From Micavibrio aeruginosavorus_D (lineage in GTDB: Bacteria; Pseudomonadota; Alphaproteobacteria; Micavibrionales; Micavibrionaceae), in NCBI RefSeq assembly GCF_051245535.1, contig NZ_CP195303.1, forward strand, positions 2,294,001 to 2,358,000: 64,000 nt of DNA, written 5' to 3'. Position 1 is the stretch's first letter. The number at the start of each line of letters is the position of its first letter. Made by a program: the position numbers and the translations under genes. Of the stretch, positions 17,366-26,209 are shown in pieces. Under the pieces are notes generated by a model. The model was given only the letters and a program-made list of their open reading frames with translations. It searched no databases and was not told the origin of the DNA.

Positions 17366-17522
17366 TCCCTCTCCCATGGGGAGAGGGCTAGGGTGAGGGG
17401 GTGTGGAGTGTGAGGGGGTAAGAGTGCGGTGTTTTATTCGGCAAGATCAAAACCCCTCACCCGGCTCCGGCTAAGGGCGTTGCCCTAAGCCTGCACACCC
17501 CTCTCCCCATGGGAGAGGGGCA
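17366..17522. repeat. Composite inverted repeat of CCCTCTCCC / GGGAGAGGG blocks
   Basis: CCCTCTCCCATGGGGAGAGGG near 17368 and CCCCTCTCCCCATGGGAGAGGGG near 17500 are near-identical palindromes. Between them GGTGAGGGGG and CCCCTCACCC are inverted to each other. The whole block looks like a paired REP/MITE-type element and lies in the 416-base gap between the small membrane protein and yceI. No gene is seen in the gap. Confidence 0.65.
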
Positions 17523-17768
17523 ACAAGAGGCGCTGATTTTAATATGAAAATACCGTTTGGTATAAAATTCTTCTGGTCTGCCCTTGACCCCGCATATGCC
17601 CCGCCTAACTAACTGAAAGTGCGCAAGAAAGCGTGTTACCATGGTGACGATTTGTTGAGGATTTGTTCATCCTTCATTCAGATTTTTGGTGTTACCTGAA
17701 CGCCTCTGTCTTTCGCGTGATGATTGTTTTTGAAACCAAACACACTGACAAAAAGGAAAAGTCCCACC

Positions 17769-18389
17769 ATGTCCCGTTTTTTATCCATTCTGGCCCTGAC
17801 CATTTTGGCGGCCGCTTTGCTGATTACGCCTGTTGCGGCCCGCGCGGCGGATGCTGCTGAAACCTACACGCTGGAAACGCCGCACACGCAAATCGTGTTC
17901 GCGGTGAACCATTTGGGCTTTTCCAATTCCATCGGGAAATTTCTGGGCTATAGCGGGACGATCCATTTCGATCGCACCGACCCGGCCAAATCGAATGTCG
18001 ATGTTGTGATCAAATCGGATTCGTTGGAGATCAATGATGATGCGTGGAACAAGCATTTGAAGAATGCCGATTTTCTGGATGTCGAAAAATTCCCGGAAAT
18101 CACGTTCAAAAGCACGGGCATTGCCGTGACGGGTGAAAAGACCGCCGATATTACCGGCGACCTGACCATCAAGGGCGTGACCAAGCCGGTCGTTTTGAAA
18201 ACCACCTTTAACAATGCGGGTCCGCACCCGATGAACCCGGAAGAACACCGCGCCGGTTTCTCGGCCACGACCAGCTTTAAACGCTCTGATTTCGGCATTA
18301 CCTATGGCATTCCGGCCGTGGGCGATGATGTCGAGGTGCGGATTGAAGTTGAATCGATCCTGCAGCCTGCACCGGGCGTGAATCAATAA
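17769..18389 (+). CDS. yceI: YceI-family periplasmic lipid-binding protein
   Basis: YceI proteins are lipocalin-like and bind isoprenoid quinones or related lipids in the periplasm. The 206-residue precursor has a signal peptide (SRFLSILALTILAAALLITPVAARA, cleavage before AD). The mature domain shows TYTLETPHTQIVFAVNHLGFS, GTIHFD, SLEINDDAWNKHLKNADFLDVEKFPEITFKS in short sequential pieces, and FGITYGIPAVGDDVEV near the end. The ATG at 17769 is preceded by AAGGAAAAG. The cytochrome b561-YceI fusion follows 40 bases downstream, so the two form an operon. Confidence 0.9.
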   Translation: MSRFLSILALTILAAALLITPVAARAADAAETYTLETPHTQIVFAVNHLGFSNSIGKFLGYSGTIHFDRTDPAKSNVDVVIKSDSLEINDDAWNKHLKNADFLDVEKFPEITFKSTGIAVTGEKTADITGDLTIKGVTKPVVLKTTFNNAGPHPMNPEEHRAGFSATTSFKRSDFGITYGIPAVGDDVEVRIEVESILQPAPGVNQ

Positions 18390-18429
18390 CATCTAAAACC
18401 CGACCCATAAACCAAGAGGACCGCGCATT

Positions 18430-19521
18430 ATGCAGTGGCGTAACACATCTGAAAATTACGGCGTCGTCGCCAAAAGCTTTCACTGGGTTATCGCCCTGCT
18501 GGTGATCGGTCTTCTTGGGGTTGGGTTATATCTGGAATCGCTGGACCCCAGCCCGCTGATGTTTAAGGTGTCGTTCTGGCACAAATCTTTCGGCATTACG
18601 GTGCTGGCGCTGGTGGTTTTGCGCGTGTTGTGGCGGTTCACCAACACCCATCCGCATTCATTGCCCAGCCATGCGCGCTGGGAAAAAACGCTGGCCAAAA
18701 TTACTCATGGCTTGCTGTATCTGGCGTTGTTTGTGATGCCGCTGTCGGGGTGGATCATGTCATCGGCCAAGAGGTTTTCGGTCAATGTGTTCGGCTGGTT
18801 CACCCTGCCGGATCTGGTGGGGGAGAGTGAGCAGATCGGGTCGATTGCGCGCAGCCTTCACGGCTATGCCGCCTATACCCTGATCGCGCTGATCGGCCTG
18901 CATTTCGCGGGGGCGATCAAGCACCATGTCATTGACAAAGATTCGACATTGCGCCGCATGTTGCCGATGGTCGCGGTGGTGTTGGGCCTTATGATTGCGC
19001 CGGCATCCGCCGCCGATGCGCCGATCTGGGTCCTTCAAAAGGATCAAAGCACGATTGTCGTTGAAGGCACGCAAATGGGCGCGCCGTTCAAGGGTGGGTT
19101 TAAAACATTCGATGGGACCATTCATTTCGATGCCGCGAACCTTGCGGCATCCAAGGCCGATATGACCATCGATCTGGCCAGTTTCGACAGCGCCAGCAAG
19201 GATCGTGACGGGTCGGTGCAGGGGGCGGAATGGTTTGATTCCAAAACCTATCCGCAGGCCAAATTCGTCACCGATAAATTTGAAGCGGGCGCCGAGGCCG
19301 GGTCTTACGTGGCCCATGGCACATTGACCATTCGTGATAAAGCCGTGCCCGTGCAAGTGCCGTTTACGCTGGTGATTGACGATGCCGGTCTGGCGACGGC
19401 GGATGGGTCCATCACCATCAACCGTTTGGATTATGGTGTTGGGGCCGGGCAATGGTCCAATCCCAAAGACGTGGGGACGGATGTGAAGGTGACCATCCAC
19501 ATCGTGGCCCAGAAGCAATAG
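18430..19521 (+). CDS. Cytochrome b561 fused to a YceI domain
   Basis: Residues 1-180 form a four-helix cytochrome b561 of the CybB type with haem-ligand histidines in KSFHWVIALL, FWHKSFGITVL, THGLLYLALF and LHGYAAYTLIALIGLHFAGAIKHH. After a fifth hydrophobic segment (MLPMVAVVLGLMIAPASAADA, which ends like a signal peptide) residues about 195-363 form a periplasmic YceI domain (GGFKTFDGTIHFDA; LASFDSASKDRDGSVQGAEWFD; YGVGAGQWSNP). Both parts suit electron transfer from quinol at the membrane face. The operon partner is a free-standing YceI protein. A terminator follows directly. Confidence 0.9.
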   Translation: MQWRNTSENYGVVAKSFHWVIALLVIGLLGVGLYLESLDPSPLMFKVSFWHKSFGITVLALVVLRVLWRFTNTHPHSLPSHARWEKTLAKITHGLLYLALFVMPLSGWIMSSAKRFSVNVFGWFTLPDLVGESEQIGSIARSLHGYAAYTLIALIGLHFAGAIKHHVIDKDSTLRRMLPMVAVVLGLMIAPASAADAPIWVLQKDQSTIVVEGTQMGAPFKGGFKTFDGTIHFDAANLAASKADMTIDLASFDSASKDRDGSVQGAEWFDSKTYPQAKFVTDKFEAGAEAGSYVAHGTLTIRDKAVPVQVPFTLVIDDAGLATADGSITINRLDYGVGAGQWSNPKDVGTDVKVTIHIVAQKQ

Positions 19522-19542
19522 CCAGAAGCAATAAACAAAAAA

Positions 19543-19569
19543 ACCCGGCGCATGTGCCGGGTTTTTTTT
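19543..19569. terminator. Rho-independent terminator
   Basis: Stem ACCCGGC / GCCGGGT with loop GCATGT, followed by a run of T on the plus strand and preceded by A residues. It serves the b561-YceI gene and possibly the convergent subtilase-like gene. Confidence 0.85.
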
Positions 19570-19588
19570 ATGATTTTTTGGATGGCCC

Positions 19589-22270
19589 TTATCGGTTGCG
19601 TTCCGGGTAAATCGGCGTTGGGGGGATGGGAAGCGCCTGATGCAGGTTGACGGGATACGTGAAATCCGTCGCTTTGTCGCCCACCACGCTTTTGAGCGGT
19701 GCAGGCAACGTGCCCGCCGCACGCAAATGATCACGCAGGGCGGCAATGCTACTGCCCGGCTTGTGACCGCGCAGAACGATGCCAGCCTCTGGGGCCAGCG
19801 GCTGCGTGGTGCGGATGGTGAAGACATCGCCTCTCTTCACATCTTCGTAGGCGAAGGCAAAGGTGGACACGATCTGGCTGAATGATTTGGGCATCTGTAA
19901 ATCGAACCCAGCCGGGGTCCGCACGGCGATTTCGCCATGGGCTCCGGCATATTGCGGGAATTTAAAGGTCAGTTTGCCCAGCGTCATATCCTGTGGCACG
20001 CGCACGCGATATTCGTATTCCGGCAATTTGGTGTACCCGACATTGATGCGCGTGGCCTGCACGGTGACCGTTGCCGTGATATCGGTGGCTGTGTGGCCAC
20101 CCGTGGCCTTTAAATCCAGCATGGTTTGTATGGCGTTATGCCATGCCGGAACATTCAGGATACCGGGGCCGCATCGGTCATGGTGTGGCAATCCGCCGCC
20201 ATTGGTCACAAACTCCGCTGGGGCCGATTGCAACGTGTCCTCGGTCGGGGAACCAAAAATGCTTTGATAGGAGCCGACATTTTCAAAATCACGCACGTCA
20301 CGGCTGGCGGTCATCATGGCGGCTGCCATGATTTCCTCGAAATTCAATTGATCGCCATACCATGCGGCCATTTGCCGATACAGGGCCGCCGTTTCCGGGG
20401 TGCTGAATGACGTGCCGCTCATCTGCTCGCCCCGGCGGTTGGGTTGTTTGGTGCAGATATCGCCGCCAAATCCACTATAGCTGGACATGACGTGGAGCGG
20501 CGTGTCTTTTGAATCCTTGGTTTTGTACATCCCGCTCGACCCGACGATCACGGCGCGCGGTGAATGTGTGGTGCCATAGGGTTGAATGTATCGCCCCTCA
20601 CCCGAATACCACCCATTGCCTGCGGCCTGAAACACGATTGGGCGTGATGTGTTCAGGGCGTCGACCGCCATGTTGGTTGCCCGGTACAGCAGCGTATCGG
20701 GTGTGTGGGCCTGGCCTTTTTGATCGGCGATTTTGGCCGACCGTGTGACGCTCATGGAGTGGGTGAAGACAACATTATCCGTCAATTGCGTGGTGGCGTT
20801 GCTGAACAACGCGCGGATTCCGTCGGATGTTTCCCCGCCCATGAAATACAGGACGGATTCGTCAAGGGCATGGAAATTTTTAAAATCCACAGCGGGGTTG
20901 ATGGCAAAGGCCGTGCCCGTAGCGGTGCGGAACGTATCCATATGGTGTTCGCCAGTATCGCCCGCCGCCCGTTCGGCAACGATCAAGTCAATCCGCTTGT
21001 TGCGGGCGGTTGGGCCGGGTTTCAGGGCGTCTAAATGCTTATGACTGTCATACAGATAAGGCACGATGATTGTGTCGTCAGCGGTCAGGGGCGCATTGAT
21101 GTCCATGCCGTTAATGCGTGCCAGCTCTGCGGCTATTTCTGCGGGCTTTGCATCGGGACGGTAATATCCAGCCCCCATCTGCTTGGCGATTTTTTCAAAG
21201 CTGGTCGTTTTTTTGTCCGCGTTAAAATAGGCCAGATCATCAACGAGCTTGGTATGGATTTCCCGCCCGACGGCCACGGGAATGTGAATGATCTGTCCAA
21301 TCCGCAGGTTCTTTACCCCATCATTCTGCTGGGCGATCAGGGTGCGGCCGTCTTGCGTGGTGGTGGTGCCCATGATCGTGGCAAAACGATTGGCCAGCGC
21401 GCTCAGCGTATCGTTCGCGCGCACCGTATAGGCAAAGGGATGTTTCGGCACAGTGGCCGAAAAGTCCAATATCTTGGCCCCAAAGGCGCGCAGCAGGTCC
21501 GGCGTGATGTGATCCGTTGTGCTGATAACGCCGATGGCGGCTTCGCTGCCGTAATGCAGGCGGTTGCGTGTTTCTTCGTCGATCAACCCGGCTGTATAAA
21601 ATTCATCAATACCGACGACATTGTGGATGACATCGGTGATTTTGTCGCCAGCCTGATGGGCAAGAATTTCTTTGGCATCGCTCAGCGGGACGCCGCGATC
21701 CATCAGGCGTTTCATGAGGATCAGGTTGAAACGCAGTTGGTCAATGGATTGATCCTGCGCGTCAATAACACCGTTCAGGGCGTGATCCATGGGGCCACGG
21801 CCATCAATGCCCTTAAAATTCACATCGGCCCCGTGGGCCAGCATGTGATCGAGCAATTCCGTGGATTGCAGCAATTGCGAGACTTTAAAGCATGCGGTAA
21901 AGGCGGTGGAATAGGCTTCATCCGCGATCATAAGCGAGCTGTATGTGTTGTGATTTACGTTGGCCCCATCATCGATCAGTTTTTTGATGGCCTTGATGTT
22001 GCCGCGTATGTGGGCATCATTTTGGGGGGTGTAGGTGGGATTGGTTTTTTTCTTTTCGTGCAGGAACTGGCCCAGCGATGCGACTTCACGCGACAATGCG
22101 TAATCCAGTTGGAATTGCTTTTGTGCGGCCTCTGACGTTTTTTCAGTGGAGGGCAGCGGCAGGTCTTCGCTCGGATGGGCGGCGGTGTTGAACGATGCGC
22201 TCAGGGCCAGCAGGCTGAGGCTGGCCGAAATAATCGTCTTGCGCAAAAGGCGCGCGGTTGTTGTGGTCAT
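19589..22270 (-). CDS. Secreted ankyrin / LysM-like / subtilase-like protein, paralog A
   Basis: The 893-residue product starts with a signal peptide (RLLRKTIISASLSLLALSASFNTAA). An ankyrin region follows (DDGANVNHN; LAHGADVNFKGIDGRGPMDHAL), then a LysM-like stretch (YTVRANDTLSALANRFA ... IGQIIHIP). The C-terminal half resembles an S8 peptidase: IDLIVAE (candidate Asp strand), HHMDTFRTATGT (candidate His), FQAAGNG (oxyanion Asn) and GTSFSTPETAALY with Ser about 621. A beta-rich tail closes the protein. The Asp/His assignment is uncertain; Ser and Asn look convincing. The ATG at 22270 has AGGA upstream; the longer frame from 22393 lacks a good start. A second paralog lies just upstream. Confidence 0.8.
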   Translation of the reverse strand: MTTTTARLLRKTIISASLSLLALSASFNTAAHPSEDLPLPSTEKTSEAAQKQFQLDYALSREVASLGQFLHEKKKTNPTYTPQNDAHIRGNIKAIKKLIDDGANVNHNTYSSLMIADEAYSTAFTACFKVSQLLQSTELLDHMLAHGADVNFKGIDGRGPMDHALNGVIDAQDQSIDQLRFNLILMKRLMDRGVPLSDAKEILAHQAGDKITDVIHNVVGIDEFYTAGLIDEETRNRLHYGSEAAIGVISTTDHITPDLLRAFGAKILDFSATVPKHPFAYTVRANDTLSALANRFATIMGTTTTQDGRTLIAQQNDGVKNLRIGQIIHIPVAVGREIHTKLVDDLAYFNADKKTTSFEKIAKQMGAGYYRPDAKPAEIAAELARINGMDINAPLTADDTIIVPYLYDSHKHLDALKPGPTARNKRIDLIVAERAAGDTGEHHMDTFRTATGTAFAINPAVDFKNFHALDESVLYFMGGETSDGIRALFSNATTQLTDNVVFTHSMSVTRSAKIADQKGQAHTPDTLLYRATNMAVDALNTSRPIVFQAAGNGWYSGEGRYIQPYGTTHSPRAVIVGSSGMYKTKDSKDTPLHVMSSYSGFGGDICTKQPNRRGEQMSGTSFSTPETAALYRQMAAWYGDQLNFEEIMAAAMMTASRDVRDFENVGSYQSIFGSPTEDTLQSAPAEFVTNGGGLPHHDRCGPGILNVPAWHNAIQTMLDLKATGGHTATDITATVTVQATRINVGYTKLPEYEYRVRVPQDMTLGKLTFKFPQYAGAHGEIAVRTPAGFDLQMPKSFSQIVSTFAFAYEDVKRGDVFTIRTTQPLAPEAGIVLRGHKPGSSIAALRDHLRAAGTLPAPLKSVVGDKATDFTYPVNLHQALPIPPTPIYPERNR

Positions 22271-22399
22271 CGTTCCCGGTCCTGTTTTATGAGCTTGTTT
22301 TGCTGTGACCGTAGACCCGAAGTGCTTCGGGTGCAAGAAAAAGCAATCGGCCCCGCTTGGTGGTGCCGGGGCCGATTTTGTGTTGTTTTTCAATGTGTT

Positions 22400-25144
22400 C
22401 TACAGCGATGGGAAGAACGCGTCCTGCGGCCCCGGGGCCGCGGGCAGGGGTTTGTGAATATCCACCGGGGCGGCGGGGCCCGTGACCTTGTTCATCTGCA
22501 TGGATTTCAACGGGGCGGGCAGGGTGCCGGTGCCGCGCAGATAATCACGCAAACCCGCGATGGAATTGCCCGGTGCATGGCCGTTAAAGACGATGCCCGC
22601 TTTTGGGCCCAGCGGTTCCGTGGTGCGGATTTCAAACACGTCGCCTTGCTTCACATCTTCGTATGCAAAGGCAAATGTGGACAGTGCATCCGTATAGGCT
22701 TTGGGCATCTGCATTTCAAACCCGGCCGGTGTGCGCACCACCACTTCGCTGTGCTTGTTCTGATGCTGCGGCAACAGGAAGGTCAGTTTGCCCAGTGTCA
22801 TGTCGGCGGGCGCGGCGATGGAATAGGTGTATTCAGTTTTTCCCTCGGCATTCTTTTGCGCGCCAAAGGCGTTGATGTGGACGGTTTGGTGCGGCAGAAG
22901 CTTGGCCGAAAGGTTGAATTTTTCCTTTAACGACAGTGTTTTTTGAAGCGTGTCATGCCAGGATTGCGGGTCCAGAACGCCCGCGCCGCACCGTTCATGA
23001 TGCGGCAGGCCGCCGCCATTGGTGGTGTACAGGGCGGGGACGCTGTTCAGCGTATTCAGTTTCGGGGCGTGAACCGGGTGATATTTGCCGATATTTTCGA
23101 CATCCAGCACATCACGATCCGCGCTCATCAATCCGGCGGCCATGATTTCCTCAAAGCTCAAACGGTCGCCATACCATTCGGCAAGCTGGCGATATTGAGC
23201 GGCCGCAGAGGGTGTGGAAAAGGATGTTCCTGTCATCAATTCGCCGCGGAAATTCGGCACGCGGGCGCACACATCGGCGCCGTATGAACTGTAATGCGTC
23301 ATGACGTGAATTTTGACGTTGGGCGCGGTGTTTTTGGTTGCGCTGATGGCGCTGGCACCGATTAAAACAGCGCGGGGCGAATGGGTCAGGGTGTAGCTCT
23401 GCATATAACGCCCGGACCCGAATCCGTACCAGTAATTGCCCGCCGCGCTGAACACGATGGGTTTGGCCTGATTGAGCGGGTCCAGCATCATGCCGATGGA
23501 TTCCAGTGTCAGGTCGTTGGCGGAGCGGGATTGACGCGCGTCATCGGCTTGTTTTTCCGTTCTGGCGCTGCCCATTGAATGGCTGAACACGAACTGGTTG
23601 TTGGGGGAATCGGGGGCGTCATGGCCCGTATTCGCGCTGAACAACGCGCGCAGCCCGTCGGGGATTTGCGGGCTGGGGTAATCAATCGGCAGGGATTCAA
23701 TGGCATGAATCCGGTCCAGATTGGCGGCGGGATTGATGCCATAGGTGGTTCCCGTGGCCACGCGATATGTGTCGCGGTGGTGCGAATCTTCAACTTTGAT
23801 TGGCAGGGGATTGCCCTCGACAATAAACAGGTCAACCGGGTTGCGCGCGGCGGATGGCGCGGGTGCGATGCGCTTAACATGCGTGTGGCTGTCATTAATA
23901 TAGGGGAACAGCACCTTCTGCTTTGATTTCAATTTCGTATCAAGCGGCAACCCGTTCAGGGCGGACAGTTCAGCGGCAATCGATTCAATCGGCGCGCCTA
24001 TGCGGTAATAGGTTTTGAGATTGCCCTCGGCCAGTAATTTAAACGTGGCCCCGTCACTGTAAACGCTGATCACGCCGATTTCCCGGCCAACGGGCAGCGG
24101 GATTTTCAGTTCATCGCCCAGGGGCAGAATTTTGTGCGCTTCGGCTTCCGTGCCGGTAAAGGGGATGGCATTGGCATGCGCAATCAGTGCGCGGGCATGA
24201 ACCTGATCCATCGCCCCCATGACGCGGTAGAAACGGGCGGCCATAATATCCAGCGTATCATCCATGGCCACAGTGGCGCTGAACGATCCTGCGGGGCGGG
24301 ACTCTTCATACAGGGGTGTTAAGAGCCCGTGATCGCGCAGCATCGATGCGGTGATGTCCGGCGCGTTCAGCAAGGCGTCCCGGGCTGCATCCGTTCCCTT
24401 CAATGTTTGATTATATGCCTCATCCGAAACCAGACCGTGTTCGTGCAACACATGCATGCCGAATAAATTCTTGGCCGTGGCGGCGTAATCGCGCTGTTTC
24501 GCTGTCTTTAATGTTTCGCGCGTATCGTTCAGGGTTAATCCCTTGCCCTCCAGAATGCGCACAATATGCAAGGCGAGATCAATTTTCTCGCGGGATTGTG
24601 TCTGGGCATCCTGCAGATTGCTGATCGCGTAATCCATGATGGTCCAGCCATCGGCATCAATGGCGTACAGGTCCGCATTCTTGGTCAGGAAATGGGCGAG
24701 CAGTTCCGTCGACATCAGCATGCTGGACAGTTGTATGGAGGCCATGAACGGGCTGGACACGGTGCCCTTGCCCACGCGCATGCCTTTTTCAATGCGGAAA
24801 TTCGGGTTTGCGCCCTGATCCAGCATGGATTTGATGGTGTCGATATTGATGCGCAGGGATTCATCGCGGCGCGGGTCATAATCCGGCGTGGTGCCGCGCT
24901 CTTCGATCAAACGACCAAGCGCGCGCAGTTCGGCGGTCAGGTCGCTGTTTAATTGGTACAGGGGGTCAATCACCACGCTGGCGGGCGGGGATTGCAGGGG
25001 CGTGGCCACCGCGTCCGGCGTTTGCGGACGATCCAGATTATCATTGATCGGGCTGATGGCGGCGGCGTTGAACGCGCCCAGCAAAGTCACGAATCCCAGA
25101 CCCGCAGCGGCCGCAAGCCGCGTCAGTTTCTTGGCAGAAGCCAT
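22400..25144 (-). CDS. Secreted ankyrin / LysM-like / subtilase-like protein, paralog B
   Basis: This 914-residue paralog of the next downstream gene has the same order: signal peptide (KLTRLAAAAGLGFVTLLGAFNAAA), ankyrin region (MLDQGANPNF; TKNADLYAIDADGWTIMDYA), LysM-like segment (VAMDDTLDIMAARF ... GDELKIPLPVGREIG), then the subtilase-like half. Matching motifs are VDLFIVEG, HHRDTYRVATGT, FSAAGNYW and GTSFSTPSAAAQY with Ser about 641. The C-terminal 160 residues (DMTLGKLTFLLPQH; VVVRTPAGFEMQMPK; STFAFAYEDVKQGDVFEIRTTEPL) are the most conserved part between the paralogs. ACAGGGAT lies about 9 bases before the ATG. It may act in the periplasm or on prey or host surfaces; that is inference. 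Confidence 0.8.
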   Translation of the reverse strand: MASAKKLTRLAAAAGLGFVTLLGAFNAAAISPINDNLDRPQTPDAVATPLQSPPASVVIDPLYQLNSDLTAELRALGRLIEERGTTPDYDPRRDESLRINIDTIKSMLDQGANPNFRIEKGMRVGKGTVSSPFMASIQLSSMLMSTELLAHFLTKNADLYAIDADGWTIMDYAISNLQDAQTQSREKIDLALHIVRILEGKGLTLNDTRETLKTAKQRDYAATAKNLFGMHVLHEHGLVSDEAYNQTLKGTDAARDALLNAPDITASMLRDHGLLTPLYEESRPAGSFSATVAMDDTLDIMAARFYRVMGAMDQVHARALIAHANAIPFTGTEAEAHKILPLGDELKIPLPVGREIGVISVYSDGATFKLLAEGNLKTYYRIGAPIESIAAELSALNGLPLDTKLKSKQKVLFPYINDSHTHVKRIAPAPSAARNPVDLFIVEGNPLPIKVEDSHHRDTYRVATGTTYGINPAANLDRIHAIESLPIDYPSPQIPDGLRALFSANTGHDAPDSPNNQFVFSHSMGSARTEKQADDARQSRSANDLTLESIGMMLDPLNQAKPIVFSAAGNYWYGFGSGRYMQSYTLTHSPRAVLIGASAISATKNTAPNVKIHVMTHYSSYGADVCARVPNFRGELMTGTSFSTPSAAAQYRQLAEWYGDRLSFEEIMAAGLMSADRDVLDVENIGKYHPVHAPKLNTLNSVPALYTTNGGGLPHHERCGAGVLDPQSWHDTLQKTLSLKEKFNLSAKLLPHQTVHINAFGAQKNAEGKTEYTYSIAAPADMTLGKLTFLLPQHQNKHSEVVVRTPAGFEMQMPKAYTDALSTFAFAYEDVKQGDVFEIRTTEPLGPKAGIVFNGHAPGNSIAGLRDYLRGTGTLPAPLKSMQMNKVTGPAAPVDIHKPLPAAPGPQDAFFPSL

Positions 25145-25441
25145 TTTTTATAATCCCTGTTTTACTTTTTTATTACTTTTTATACGCTTGGCAAAAACAC
25201 TAGGAGGGATTGCCGGAGAATGCAAAAGCAAAAACCGGATTTTGGAATGGCTGGGTTGCAAGGGGCTTGCGTTATGACAACACCGGGCATAATGTTTCAT
25301 TTTTGTTCTTTAAAATCAGGCCGATAAAATTTTTTTTCGGGGAAATGTGATTTTGCGACTGGGGAATCGGGCGGGAAAAGTCTATGATGTCAGTCAATTA
25401 AAACATGTCCTTCAAGGGACGTCTGGGATAGTCTGTGTAAC
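25145..25441. other. AT-rich divergent promoter region
   Basis: About 300 bases between the divergent paralog B and GST genes. It contains several T-tracts (around 25160-25185 and 25327-25337) and the SD-like ACAGGGAT of the protease gene. No gene, RNA or strong palindrome is seen. Confidence 0.5.
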
Positions 25442-26110
25442 ATGAGAACTCTGTATCATCTTTGGCTTCACCCCTTTTCCCGGAAGGTGCGCATCGCACT
25501 GGCCGAGAAGAAGCTCGATTTCGAACAACGGATCGAAAAAGTGTGGGAACGCCGGACGGAGTTTCTGGCCCTGAACCCCGCGGGTGATGTGCCGGTGCTG
25601 GTCGAGGCCGATGGCACCACATTGGCCAATTCTCAGGTCATTTGCGAATATCTCGAAGAAGTGTACCCGGAAATCAACCTGCTGGGCTTTGACCCCGCAC
25701 AGCGCGCGGAAACGCGCCGCCTGGTCAGCTGGTTCGACGTGAAATTCAACCGCGAAGTCACCGACAATCTGGTCGGCGAAAAATTGATGAAGCGGTTTTT
25801 GAAATTGGGTGAACCGCATGGCCCGTCCATTCGCGCCGGTCATGCCAACATTCATTACCATCTGGATTATATCGGTTTTCTGACGGAAAAACGCCGTTGG
25901 TTGGCTGGTGAGAATTTTTCGTTGGCGGATATTGCGGCGGCGTCGCATTTATCGGCCATCGATTATATCGGCGACGTTCCATGGGATGAGCATCAGGCCG
26001 CCCGGGAATGGTACGCACGCGTGAAATCCCGGCCCAGCTTCCAGCCTTTGCTGGAGGATCGGATCCCCGGATTTACGCCTGTTGGCCACTACGAAAACGT
26101 AGATTTCTAA
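25442..26110 (+). CDS. Glutathione S-transferase family protein
   Basis: A 222-residue soluble protein with an N-terminal thioredoxin-like GST domain (LYHLWLHPFSRKVRIALAEKKLDFE; NPAGDVPVLVEADGTTLANSQVICEYLEE, holding the cis-Pro after Val and the Ser-Gln pair that binds glutathione) and a C-terminal helical domain (WLAGENFSLADIAAASHLSAIDY, the N-capping box). GSTs conjugate or reduce electrophiles with glutathione. The exact substrate is unknown. It may be cotranscribed with the epimerase 100 bases downstream. Confidence 0.9.
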   Translation: MRTLYHLWLHPFSRKVRIALAEKKLDFEQRIEKVWERRTEFLALNPAGDVPVLVEADGTTLANSQVICEYLEEVYPEINLLGFDPAQRAETRRLVSWFDVKFNREVTDNLVGEKLMKRFLKLGEPHGPSIRAGHANIHYHLDYIGFLTEKRRWLAGENFSLADIAAASHLSAIDYIGDVPWDEHQAAREWYARVKSRPSFQPLLEDRIPGFTPVGHYENVDF

Positions 26111-26132
26111 GATACAGTATCGGTCCGTTTTT

Positions 26133-26160
26133 GTCGGGGAGAGCATAGTCTCCCCCGGGC
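26133..26160. other. Intergenic hairpin between GST and epimerase genes
   Basis: GGGGAGA (26137-26143) and TCTCCCC (26150-26156) form a 7-base stem with a 6-base loop. There is no T-run, so it is not a clear terminator; it may stabilise or attenuate the transcript. Confidence 0.4.
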
Positions 26161-26209
26161 TGGTGACTGCGCTTCACAGCGCGAGAGAAAAAGAAGAATG
26201 CAGAAGTAA

